NCBI RefSeq assembly: GCF_022370635.2 | Contig: NZ_CP092362.2 | Location: 4,960,001 to 5,024,000 of the forward strand | DNA from: Mycolicibacterium crocinum | GTDB lineage: Bacteria > Actinomycetota > Actinomycetes > Mycobacteriales > Mycobacteriaceae | DNA length: 64,000 nucleotides | Reading direction: 5' to 3' | Shown: positions 51,025 to 58,796 of the stretch, one piece after another | Numbering within the stretch: the stretch's first letter is position 1 | Layout: each line of letters opens with the position of its first letter | Made by a program: the position numbers and the translations under genes | Notes under the pieces: model-generated | Databases searched by the model: none | What the model saw: only the letters and a program-made list of their open reading frames with translations | Told to the model about the DNA's origin: nothing

Positions 51025-51752
51025 CTGAACCACACAACAGCGATCTGCTGGAACTGGCTGTGCCGTATGCGCTGCATGCGGTGTCCGACGCTGAGCGCGG
51101 TGAGATCGAGGACCGGCTGGCCACCCTGGCCCGCCCGGACGCCGACGCTTTCTACGACGAGGTGCGGGCCGTCCGCGAGACCATGGCCGTCGTCTCGTCC
51201 GTGAGCGCGAGCGAGCCGCCTGCCGATCTGCGTGAGCGGCTGCTGTCCGCGGTGGCCGCCGACAACGTGCGCAGTCTGCCTGCACCGCAGCCTGTTTCGA
51301 CGGGCCGCGGCTGGCGGGGTGCGGTGTTGGCGGTGGCGGCTGCGCTGGTGATCGGTCTAGGCGCGGTCGGTGTCGGTATTGCGCTGCGGCCCGAGCCGGC
51401 GAAGGTGTCGACCGCGCAGCAGGTGTTCGCCGCCAAGGACGTTCACACCGTCTCCGGCGCGATTCCCGGTGGTGGCACCGCGACGCTGGTGTTCTCCCGC
51501 GAGACGAACGCGGGCGTGCTGGTGATGAACGATGTGCCAAAACCGGCCCCTGGCACCGTGTATCAGATGTGGCTGGTCGACAACAGCGGCGCCACGTCGG
51601 CCGGAACGATGGACGACAGCGCGGTGACGCCGTCGACGACGGCGGTGCTGCCGGACCTCGGTGACTCGAAGGCGCTGAAGTTCACCGTTGAACCCGGAAC
51701 GGGCTCGACCCAGCCGACCGGGGCCGTCGTCGCCGAACTGCCGCTGGCCTGA
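51021..51752 (+). CDS. rskA: Anti-sigma-K factor RskA
   Basis: 243 residues. The cytoplasmic N-terminal ~90 residues are the anti-sigma domain (LLELAVPYALHAVSDAERGEIEDRL). One membrane helix follows (~103-125, GAVLAVAAALVIGLGAVGVGIAL). The extracytoplasmic RskA C-terminal domain contains KPAPGTVYQMWLVDNSGATSAG. It is released by regulated intramembrane proteolysis (Rip1/RasP type) in the family. Nothing suggests inactivating mutations like those of M. bovis. Coupled by ATGA to sigK; convergent with the YbdK-type gene with a 1-base gap. Confidence 0.93.
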   Translation: MTEPHNSDLLELAVPYALHAVSDAERGEIEDRLATLARPDADAFYDEVRAVRETMAVVSSVSASEPPADLRERLLSAVAADNVRSLPAPQPVSTGRGWRGAVLAVAAALVIGLGAVGVGIALRPEPAKVSTAQQVFAAKDVHTVSGAIPGGGTATLVFSRETNAGVLVMNDVPKPAPGTVYQMWLVDNSGATSAGTMDDSAVTPSTTAVLPDLGDSKALKFTVEPGTGSTQPTGAVVAELPLA

Positions 51753-51753
51753 G

Positions 51754-52869
51754 TCAGGCCGTCTCTGTCGTCGCCTTGGCGGCAACGGCGATGACGTCGG
51801 CGATCTCGTGGCGTTCACGCCAGGCAGCTCGTTGTCGCATGGCGCCGTTGCCATCTCGCAGCAGCCGGCCCACTTCGGCATGGACCCACTCGCTGTCGCC
51901 GAGTTCGTCCAGCGCCGGCTGCAGCAGGCCCAGCCACTCGCCCAGCACTCGTGACGTCGGCGCGGTCGCCCAGCCTTCGATGACGTCGATCATCTGGCCG
52001 TCAAGCCCGTCGTGGGCGGCTTTCCAATACGCGGCTCGCACGATGTGGTCGTCGACCTTGGGAGCTTGATGGCCGCCGCGTTCGGCGGCCAGCGCGGTCA
52101 TCACCGCCGCGCGGGCCAGTGTCGCCAGCAGGACGGTCTCGGCCGCGGTGGCCGGCACGTCGGCGACCCGGATCTCCACCGTCGGGAACTTCTTGGAAGG
52201 ACGGACATCCCAATAGACCATGCCTTCGTCGAGCATGGCGCCGGCGTCGTTCATCAGCGCGACGATCGCGTCGTAGTGCTCAACCGAGTCGAGGTGCGGC
52301 GGCGGACCGGCGCTGGGCCAGCGTCCCCACAGCACACTGCGCCAACTGGCGTGGCCGCTGTCGGCGTTGCGATAGATCGCGGAGTTGGCGGTCAATGCCA
52401 ACAGGATCGGCAGCCACGGCCGCAACCAGTTGCTGACGGCGATGGCCGCCTCGCTGTCGGGCACCTCGACGTGGACGTGACATCCGCAGATGCCCTGCTC
52501 ATGGGCGATCATGCCGAATCGCTCGGCGATCTCCCGATAGCGCGGCTTGTCGGTGATCGGGAAACTGTGCGGCACCGTGGGCGGCAGGCCGACGGCCAAC
52601 AGCCGCGCGCCGGCCTTCTCGGCGGATTCGGCCGCCACCCGCCGCAGCTCGATGAGCTGTTGGCGCAGTTGCGAACTCGTCTGCGCCACATCAGAGGTGG
52701 TCTCGACCTGACACGAGGTCAGTTCGAGCTGCAGGTCGACCCCGCGCTCGGCGGCGTACTTGGCGACCTCGGTGTTGCGGGCGACCGGTTCCCCGGTGGC
52801 GGGATCGACGAGGAGGAATTCCTCCTCCACGCCGACGCTGGGCGGTTTCACGGTCCACGAGATGCCCAC
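51754..52869 (-). CDS. Carboxylate-amine ligase, YbdK/GCS2 type
   Basis: 371 residues; glutamate-cysteine-ligase-2 family. SVGVEEEFLLVDPATGEPV is the ATP/metal-binding N-terminus, QVETTSDV and GICGCHVHVEVPD are conserved, and YWDVRPSKKFPTVEIRVADVPAT is near the middle. YbdK proteins have weak gamma-glutamylcysteine ligase activity. Mycobacteria use mycothiol, so the true acid and amine substrates are unknown. It resembles Rv0433, which lies near the sigK region in M. tuberculosis as well. Functionally it could pair with the gamma-glutamyl fusion protein upstream. Confidence 0.9.
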   Translation of the reverse strand: MGISWTVKPPSVGVEEEFLLVDPATGEPVARNTEVAKYAAERGVDLQLELTSCQVETTSDVAQTSSQLRQQLIELRRVAAESAEKAGARLLAVGLPPTVPHSFPITDKPRYREIAERFGMIAHEQGICGCHVHVEVPDSEAAIAVSNWLRPWLPILLALTANSAIYRNADSGHASWRSVLWGRWPSAGPPPHLDSVEHYDAIVALMNDAGAMLDEGMVYWDVRPSKKFPTVEIRVADVPATAAETVLLATLARAAVMTALAAERGGHQAPKVDDHIVRAAYWKAAHDGLDGQMIDVIEGWATAPTSRVLGEWLGLLQPALDELGDSEWVHAEVGRLLRDGNGAMRQRAAWRERHEIADVIAVAAKATTETA

Positions 52870-52960
52870 GCCGGGGTGGGGTCAAACCCAAAGGTCAGCC
52901 GTGCCACATAGCGGGACCGACACTGTCGATCGCGGCGCGCCCGGACCTAGCATGCGACAG

Positions 52961-53794
52961 ATGGGCAAAGACTTTCGCTTCGGCATCGGTGTGCGGTCGG
53001 TCAAGTCGGCACAGCGGCTGCGCGAGACGGTGCGCCGCTTCGAAGATCTAGGGTTCGACGTCCTGCACGTGCCGGACCACCTCGGCCGGTTCGGGGTGCC
53101 GGCGCCGTTCCCCACCATGGTGGCCGCCGCCGAGGCCGCGAAGACGATGCGGGTCGGCACGTTCGTGATCAACGCGGCGTTCTACAAACCCGCGCTGCTG
53201 GCCCGCGACGCCGTCGCCGTCGATGTGCTGAGTGAGGGCCGGCTCGATCTCGGGCTCGGTACCGGCTATGTGCGTGAGGAGTTCGAGGCCGCGGAGATGC
53301 CGTACCCGAGTGCCGGCGAGCGGGTCGATCACCTCCGGCACACCACGCAGTACCTCAAGCAGACAGCGCCGACGATCCCGATCCTGATCGCCGGCAACGG
53401 CGACCGGGTGCTGCGGATCGCCGCCCGGCACGCCGACATCATCGGTCTCACCGGCGGCGGGGTGCCGCAGTACCCCGGCCATGACCCACTGGCCGAGCGC
53501 ATCGAGTTCGTGCGGAACGCAGCAGGTGACCGGTTCGCCGATCTCGAACTGAACATCGCGATCACCGGTGTGCCGACGGATTCGTCGGGCATCCCGGATC
53601 TCGCATTGACCCGCGGCTACGCCCCGGACGCCACCGAGGAGCAACTGCTGGCCCTGCCGACGGTGCTCACCGGCACGCCGCGGGATATCGCCGACACCCT
53701 GCGGGCCCGCCGCGACGAATACGGGATCACCTACTTCACCGTGCAGGACTACCACGCGGAGTACTTCGCCAAGGTCATCGAGGAGCTCCGCTAG
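52961..53794 (+). CDS. LLM-class (F420-type) oxidoreductase
   Basis: 277-residue luciferase-like protein of the TIGR03621-type group (FGIGVRSVKSAQRLRETVRRFEDLGFDVLHVPDHLGR; AVAVDVLSEGRLDLGLGTGYVREEFEAAEMPYPS; IPILIAGNGDRVLRIAARHADIIGLTG). It probably uses F420 or FMN; the substrate is unknown. I chose ATG 52961, because TAGCAT lies 7 nt upstream (leaderless). It is divergent from the YbdK-type gene. Nothing nearby defines a pathway; no KstR-like box is visible upstream. Confidence 0.88.
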   Translation: MGKDFRFGIGVRSVKSAQRLRETVRRFEDLGFDVLHVPDHLGRFGVPAPFPTMVAAAEAAKTMRVGTFVINAAFYKPALLARDAVAVDVLSEGRLDLGLGTGYVREEFEAAEMPYPSAGERVDHLRHTTQYLKQTAPTIPILIAGNGDRVLRIAARHADIIGLTGGGVPQYPGHDPLAERIEFVRNAAGDRFADLELNIAITGVPTDSSGIPDLALTRGYAPDATEEQLLALPTVLTGTPRDIADTLRARRDEYGITYFTVQDYHAEYFAKVIEELR

Positions 53795-53845
53795 GGGTTT
53801 GCGAATCCGTGGGCGTGGCAATCGCCCATAGACGGAGGCAAAAGC

Positions 53846-54127
53846 ATGACGGTTTTACAGGGCTTCTTGACGGAGCACAACGGCTACGACGACGGAAAAG
53901 TGCAGCAGTGCGCCGAGGGCGTCCTCATGGGATTGAGGCGCTGCTCGGTGGACGCGGCATTCGGGGAGATCGACCGGGTGTCGCGGCGCCATCGCCTGGA
54001 CATCCGGCGGGTGGCGCAGGCGTTGATCCGGTTGGCCCAAGGCGTAGAAGCCGAGGTCGACAGCAATGCGACGGCCGTCGCCCGCTACGAGTGGGGTGCA
54101 CTACTGGCAGGACGGCGACGGCCATGA
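53846..54127 (+). CDS. Small stand-alone ANTAR protein
   Basis: 93 residues. The centre (CAEGVLMGLRRCSVDAAFGEIDRVSRRHRLDIRRVAQALIRLAQG) matches the three-helix ANTAR RNA-binding domain, with no GAF or receiver domain attached. The C-terminal ~25 residues are variable. Such small ANTAR proteins may regulate by binding RNA without direct sensing. CGGAGG lies about 8 bases before the ATG. A short hairpin (TGGGCG/CGCCCA, 53810-53828) lies in its leader. Confidence 0.78.
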   Translation: MTVLQGFLTEHNGYDDGKVQQCAEGVLMGLRRCSVDAAFGEIDRVSRRHRLDIRRVAQALIRLAQGVEAEVDSNATAVARYEWGALLAGRRRP

Positions 54128-54239
54128 TGCGTCGTATCGTCGCCTGGGTCCGGCATGACTATCCCGCGGCTGCGCCGGCGCAGGGCCACTGCGCGCTGGT
54201 CGCTCTGTGCCCGTCACGCGGTAAGCTGCCAGCCGTTGC

Positions 54240-54312
54240 GCCCCCGTAGCTCAGGGGATAGAGCACGGCTCTCCTAAAGCCGGTGTCGCAGGTTCGAATC
54301 CTGCCGGGGGCA
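54240..54312 (+). tRNA. tRNA-Arg (anticodon CCU)
   Basis: The cloverleaf folds by eye: acceptor GCCCCCG/CGGGGGC, D-arm GCUC...GAGC, anticodon stem CGGCU/AGCCG with loop CUCCUAA (anticodon CCU, codon AGG), T-arm GCAGG-UUCGAAU-CCUGC, and discriminator A. CCA is not encoded. A run of T follows at 54314-54319. tRNA-Arg(CCU) is a common integration target, but no integrase or duplicated 3' end is present here. Confidence 0.95.
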
Positions 54313-54335
54313 CTTTTTTGTGGACCTGCCGGCAG

Positions 54336-54750
54336 TTATGCGGGCGGCGCGGGCGTGAACAACTCGACCAGATTTCCGGCCGGGTCGGCGATACCTGACG
54401 TCCGCCGGGACCACTGATCACCTCGCTGCGAGCCACCACCCCAGCGGCCTGCAAGCGTGCGATCTCGGCGTCGAGATCCTCGACGATCAGATGGATACGG
54501 TTCCTGCCCGCCGAATCTGCATCTGCCGGAGTGGCGGGGCACCGGAAATCTGCGGACCCGAAAGAAGCAGCCGCAGCCGCCCGCGCGTGACGTCGGCGAA
54601 AGCCAGTAGATGCGCCGATCGCACGACGAAGCCGAAGTGGCGGGTGTAGGAGTCGATCGCGGCCTGGACGTCGTCGACGAGGTAGCGGACGCTGACCAGT
54701 TCTTCGTCCTGTTCAGACCTGACAAACCCTCGCTCACATGTGCGCCTCAT
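54336..54750 (-). pseudogene. Decayed VOC/glyoxalase-family gene (two frameshifts)
   Basis: Three reading-frame fragments in order make one VOC protein: (1) from ATG 54750, LVSVRYLVDDVQAAIDSYTRHFGFVV ... GRLRLLLSGP; (2) in a second frame, GRNRIHLIVEDLDAEIARLQAAGVVARSEVISGPGG; (3) back in the first frame, GIADPAGNLVELFTPAPPA, with a stop at 54336. Frame changes are needed near 54500-54545 and near 54395. Both could be sequencing errors, but two in 400 bases suggests real decay. It lies directly after tRNA-Arg. Confidence 0.75.
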
Positions 54751-54808
54751 GTCAGGATCGCACGACGTTCACCATCGTCACGATTGGTCGATGCGACGGA
54801 ATTGACCC

Positions 54809-55456
54809 ATGACCTATGTGAAGATCTGCGGTATCCGGCGGCTTGAGGACGCACTGGCCGCCGTCTCCTGCGGCGCTGACGCGGTCGGCGTTCTCGTCGG
54901 TCAGCAGCACCACTCCCCCGATTTCCTCGCCGCGGCAGACGCGGCCGCGATCGTCGCCGCACTGCCGCTGCCCGTCACGTCGGTGTTGGTCACCCACCTC
55001 GCCGAACCGGACGAGATCGTCGCGCTCGCGAGGTCGGTCGGCGTGACGGCGATCCAGTTGCACGGCGAGACCTCACCGGCCCAGGCCGCGGAGGTGAAGA
55101 GCTGCCTGCCACCGATCAAGATCTTTAAGGCAATTCACGTCGTCGACCACCAATCAATCGACGCCGCACGGCAATACGCCGGCACCGTCGATGCGATCGT
55201 CCTCGATACGGTCAATGTCGCGACCGACCAGGTCGGCGGCACCGGCCGAACCCACGACTGGTCGATCAGCCGGCAGATCGTCGAACGGCTGGCGGTCCCG
55301 GTAGTTCTGGCCGGCGGCCTACACCCAGACAACGTCGGCGAAGCGATCCGGCAGGTGGCGCCCTACGGCGTCGACGTCAACTCCGGAACCAAAGGCCCCG
55401 ACGGCTTCAAGGACCACGCCGCCCTGAAGCGCTTCATCGACAACGCGAAGCGCTAG
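54809..55456 (+). CDS. trpF: Phosphoribosylanthranilate isomerase (TrpF)
   Basis: 215-residue TIM barrel with all TrpF signatures: VKICGIRRLEDA (catalytic Cys7), GVTAIQLHGE, the catalytic Asp in AIVLDT, VGGTGRTHDWSI, VVLAGGLHPDNV and GVDVNSGTKGPDGFKD. It isomerises N-(5-phosphoribosyl)anthranilate in tryptophan synthesis. Mycobacteria normally lack trpF and use the bifunctional HisA/TrpF enzyme PriA, so this copy is unexpected. It is alone, away from other trp genes, beside a tRNA and a pseudogene, which suggests acquisition. It overlaps the convergent GGDEF gene by 4 bases. Confidence 0.88.
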   Translation: MTYVKICGIRRLEDALAAVSCGADAVGVLVGQQHHSPDFLAAADAAAIVAALPLPVTSVLVTHLAEPDEIVALARSVGVTAIQLHGETSPAQAAEVKSCLPPIKIFKAIHVVDHQSIDAARQYAGTVDAIVLDTVNVATDQVGGTGRTHDWSISRQIVERLAVPVVLAGGLHPDNVGEAIRQVAPYGVDVNSGTKGPDGFKDHAALKRFIDNAKR

Positions 55457-56586
55457 GCGATCGACTGGTTGGCGTCTTCACCGAGATCCGGTGGGCGCCG
55501 GTCGATGGGGTCGGTGTCCTGGTGGCGGCACCCGTTGCCGCCCGCGCGCTTGGCGCGGTACATCGCCCAGTCGGCGGTGTCGACGAGCCGGTCGACGAGC
55601 GCCTTAAAGTCGCCGTCGGTGTCGCACAACCGGACCGCAGTGGTTCCGACACTCGCGGTGACACCGGCCGGCGACTCCGCGATAGACCTACATATCCGTT
55701 CGGCCAGTTCGTGGCAGTCGGCGCTGGGCGACGCGACCGCCACCACGAACTCCTCGCCGCCACTGCGCGCGACGACCGCATTGGTGCCGGCCGCGCATTC
55801 CAGGGCACGCGCCACATAAACCAACGCCGTATCACCGGCGGCGTGACCATACCGGTCGTTGACCAGCTTGAACTTGTCGAGGTCGATCAACGCCACCACC
55901 AGATGTGCGTCGTCGACTTCCCTGCCGAGCTTGATGAGCTGGGACGCCTGGCGGCGGAACGTCCGCCTGTTGAGCAACCCGGTCAGCGGGTCGCGTTCGG
56001 CACGCAGCAGATCCGTCCTGAGTGCGCGGACCAGGAATTGGATGGCCAGTGGCAGCGCGATGTTGATCTGGATGATCAGCCACCAGTCGACGGCCGCCAG
56101 GGCCGGATGCCCGGCGGCGGCCATCCGCACGGCGCCACTGCTCACCACCGCTGCCGCGACGGCGAAGTTGTACAAGACCAGCGCCGTGGTGTGCATGAAC
56201 GCGATGTAGGCGCCGATCGTCGCGAAAGCGATGCAGCCGATCACCGCGGGCAGCGGGGCGGGGTACGCCAGGCACGCCAGCGCGACCGAGGCATTGGTGA
56301 CCAACGCGAATGCCAGTGACTCACGCCGGCTCGGCCACTTCACGATGAACAACGCAGCCCCGCCGACCCCGCCTGCGATGGCAAGCCAGGTCATGACCAC
56401 CGGCAACGTTCCGACGGGCCCGTCAGCAGAAGCGAGCAACGCCAGCAGACACCCGACGAACGATGCGGCCAGAAACGCCATGAGGGCACGCGCGGCACCA
56501 CGCATGCCTCGAGCGGCCAGGTAGCCGCTCAACCATTCGTAATGAGTGGATTGCTGCCACCAACGCTTGAGCGCATCCCTCACCAT
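55453..56586 (-). CDS. Membrane-bound diguanylate cyclase (GGDEF)
   Basis: 377 residues. The N-terminal ~195 hold about six membrane helices of a 7TM-like sensor region. The GGDEF domain (~200-350) has RDPLTGLLNRRTFRR, LIDLDKFKLVNDRYGHAAGD and the active-site variant SGGEEF, which is compatible with activity. The inhibitory RxxD site expected five residues before the signature is not present (GTNAVVARSGGEEF). It should make c-di-GMP from GTP. An EAL protein is encoded at the window end. The upstream neighbour is a GAF-ANTAR gene on the same strand. Confidence 0.9.
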   Translation of the reverse strand: MVRDALKRWWQQSTHYEWLSGYLAARGMRGAARALMAFLAASFVGCLLALLASADGPVGTLPVVMTWLAIAGGVGGAALFIVKWPSRRESLAFALVTNASVALACLAYPAPLPAVIGCIAFATIGAYIAFMHTTALVLYNFAVAAAVVSSGAVRMAAAGHPALAAVDWWLIIQINIALPLAIQFLVRALRTDLLRAERDPLTGLLNRRTFRRQASQLIKLGREVDDAHLVVALIDLDKFKLVNDRYGHAAGDTALVYVARALECAAGTNAVVARSGGEEFVVAVASPSADCHELAERICRSIAESPAGVTASVGTTAVRLCDTDGDFKALVDRLVDTADWAMYRAKRAGGNGCRHQDTDPIDRRPPDLGEDANQSIA

Positions 56587-56655
56587 CGAGCGACCCCCAC
56601 CAGCACTGAAAACTTCGGACCCACGATACCGGTGGTTCCGTGCCGTTCGCGGCGG

Positions 56656-57339
56656 CTATGAACCCCGGGTTTCGATCACCCGGTTGGCGATGTCGATCAG
56701 CCTGGTGTTGGACGTCTGGGACAGTTCACGCAACATGTCGAACGCGCGCATGGCATCGACGTTGAACCGCTCCATGATCACGCCCTTGGCCTGACCGATG
56801 ACGTCCCGAGAGTTCAGCGCGGATTCCAGTTGCTCACTGTGACGGCTCGCCAGGATCGCCGCCGCCGCGTGCGCGGCAAGCACCGATCCGATCACCTCAG
56901 ACTCGCCATCGAAGGCGTGGGGCTTCAGACCGAACAGGTTCAGCGCTCCCGCGGTCGTGTCACCGGTGTAGAGCTTGAACGACAAGCCGCTGCGCACCCC
57001 GAGTTCGGTGACCGCGGCGCTGTACTTGGGCCAGCGCCGCTCGGTGGTGAAGTCGTCGGTGCGCACGATCAGCTCGTCGATCGCCGCCTGGATGCACGGG
57101 CCTTCCCCGCATTCTTCCTGCAGCGCGTCGATCTTGTAGATCAGCTCCGACGTCCCGAACAGCGACTCGTACTTGCCGCCTTTGCCAATCAACAGCACGC
57201 CGCAGGTGTCGGTGCCGGGGATCATTTCCGTCGCCGCGGCGGTCACACCGGCCAGCACGTCGTCGACACTGCGGGGCGACGCAGTGGCCCTGGCCAGCTC
57301 GGCCATCCGCAGCGCCAGATCGTGGGTGGGCGAAGCCAT
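56656..57339 (-). CDS. GAF - ANTAR RNA-binding antiterminator (second copy)
   Basis: 227 residues from ATG 57339. The GAF domain spans ~25-170 (DTCGVLLIGKGGKYESLFGTSELIYKIDALQEECGEGPC), and the ANTAR domain spans ~178-225 (ALNSRDVIGQAKGVIMERFNVDAMRAFDMLRELSQTSNTRLIDIANRVIE). It is similar in layout to the protein at 33594-34298. CACACT lies 6 nt before this ATG, so I reject the longer frame to 57420. It is upstream of the GGDEF gene but 69 bases away. Confidence 0.9.
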   Translation of the reverse strand: MASPTHDLALRMAELARATASPRSVDDVLAGVTAAATEMIPGTDTCGVLLIGKGGKYESLFGTSELIYKIDALQEECGEGPCIQAAIDELIVRTDDFTTERRWPKYSAAVTELGVRSGLSFKLYTGDTTAGALNLFGLKPHAFDGESEVIGSVLAAHAAAAILASRHSEQLESALNSRDVIGQAKGVIMERFNVDAMRAFDMLRELSQTSNTRLIDIANRVIETRGS

Positions 57340-57566
57340 CCAGCAAGTGTGCCCCACCGTGACCAGATCGTCGCACGCGGCTCCGCGGCTGAGAAGTTTG
57401 CGAATTTTCAACACGGGCATGCTGGGCGGAAGCGGGCGCGGTGGTCGACACCCACGCCCGCTGAGGTCCTGTCGGTTCAGACCGCGAGCCGACGGGGCCG
57501 CCCCTTATTGTGACGGCTCCGCCGAATCCGACCCGTCGCTCTTTTAGCTGTAGTAACTTCGGCGCA

Positions 57567-58796
57567 ATGGCGAGCAATGTCTGGATCCTCGGTGGCTATC
57601 AGACTGATTTCGCCCGCAACCTCACTCGCGAAGACCGCGATTTCGCGGCGCTGACCCGCGAGGTCGTCGACCTGACCCTCGCTGAGTCGATGATCGACGC
57701 CGCCGACATCGACGTCGTGCACGTCGCGAACGCTTTCGGTGAGATGTTCGCCCGTCAAGGCCACCTCGGCGCGATGCCCGCCACCGTCCACGACGGTCTG
57801 TGGGACATCCCCGCCACCCGCCACGAAGCGGCCTGCGCCTCGGGCAGTGTGGCCGCACTGGCAGCGATGGCCGATCTGCGGGCAGCCAATTACCGCACCG
57901 CCCTGCTCGTCGGCGTGGAGCTGGAGAAGACGGTGCCGGGCGATACGGCGGCCGCCCACCTCGGGGCCGCGGCGTGGACCGGGCATGAGGGCGCCGACGC
58001 GACATACCTGTGGCCGTCGATGTTCGCCGAAGTCGCCGACGAGTACGACCGCCGCTTCGGTATCGACGATGCGCACCTGCATGCGATCGCGGCCCTGAAC
58101 TTCGCCAACGCCAAACGCAACCCCAACGCGCAGACGCGGGACTGGGTGGTGCCGAATCTGGTCGCGCATGGCAGCGACGACGCAGTCAACCCGCCGACCG
58201 AAGGCCGGATCCGCCGGTATGACTGCAGCCAGATGACCGACGGCGGCGCGGGCGTCGTTCTGGTCAACGACGAATTTCTGCGTGATCATCCGGGCGTGCG
58301 CCCGATCGGGCTGATCGAAGGCTGGGGTCACCGCACAGTCGGGTTGGGCCTACGGCAGAAGCTCGACCGCGACGCGGCGAATCCCTATGTGCTGCCCCAT
58401 GTTCGGGCCGCCGTGCACGACGCGTTCGGCCGGGCCGGGATCGGACTCGATGATCTCGACGGCATCGAGGTGCACGACTGCTTCACCCCGAGTGAGTACC
58501 TCGCGATCGACCATATCGGCCTGACCGGTCCGGGCGAGTCGTGGAAGGCGATCGAGAACGGGGAGATCGAGATCGGCGGTCGGTTGCCGATCAACCCGAG
58601 CGGTGGTCTCATCGGCGGCGGCCACCCGGTGGGCGCATCGGGCATCCGCATGATGCTCGACGCCGCGAAACAGGTGAGCGACCACGCCGGGGACTACCAA
58701 GTCGGCGGTGCCCGCCGGTTCGGCACACTGAATTTCGGCGGAAGCACTGCGACCACAGTCAGTTTCGTGATCAGATCGGCAGACGATGGACACTGA
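57567..58796 (+). CDS. Thiolase-like acetyl-CoA acetyltransferase (Rv0914c-like)
   Basis: 409-residue thiolase-superfamily protein. ASNVWILGGYQTDFARN is the N-terminus, RHEAACASGSVAALAAM contains the nucleophilic Cys, and IEVHDCFTPSEYLAID and INPSGGLIGGGHPVGASG are the C-terminal His and Gly-rich motifs. The start is ATG 57567, with TAACTT 7 nt upstream (leaderless); the frame upstream is unsupported. It overlaps the carotenoid-oxygenase gene by 11 bases. The pair matches Rv0914c-Rv0913c in M. tuberculosis, so cooperation in degrading a CoA-linked product is likely. Confidence 0.92.
   Translation: MASNVWILGGYQTDFARNLTREDRDFAALTREVVDLTLAESMIDAADIDVVHVANAFGEMFARQGHLGAMPATVHDGLWDIPATRHEAACASGSVAALAAMADLRAANYRTALLVGVELEKTVPGDTAAAHLGAAAWTGHEGADATYLWPSMFAEVADEYDRRFGIDDAHLHAIAALNFANAKRNPNAQTRDWVVPNLVAHGSDDAVNPPTEGRIRRYDCSQMTDGGAGVVLVNDEFLRDHPGVRPIGLIEGWGHRTVGLGLRQKLDRDAANPYVLPHVRAAVHDAFGRAGIGLDDLDGIEVHDCFTPSEYLAIDHIGLTGPGESWKAIENGEIEIGGRLPINPSGGLIGGGHPVGASGIRMMLDAAKQVSDHAGDYQVGGARRFGTLNFGGSTATTVSFVIRSADDGH

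Noticed and set aside
54240..55460. Integrated element at tRNA-Arg(CCU)
   Set aside because: No integrase, excisionase or duplicated tRNA 3' end was seen; only a pseudogene and trpF lie beside it.
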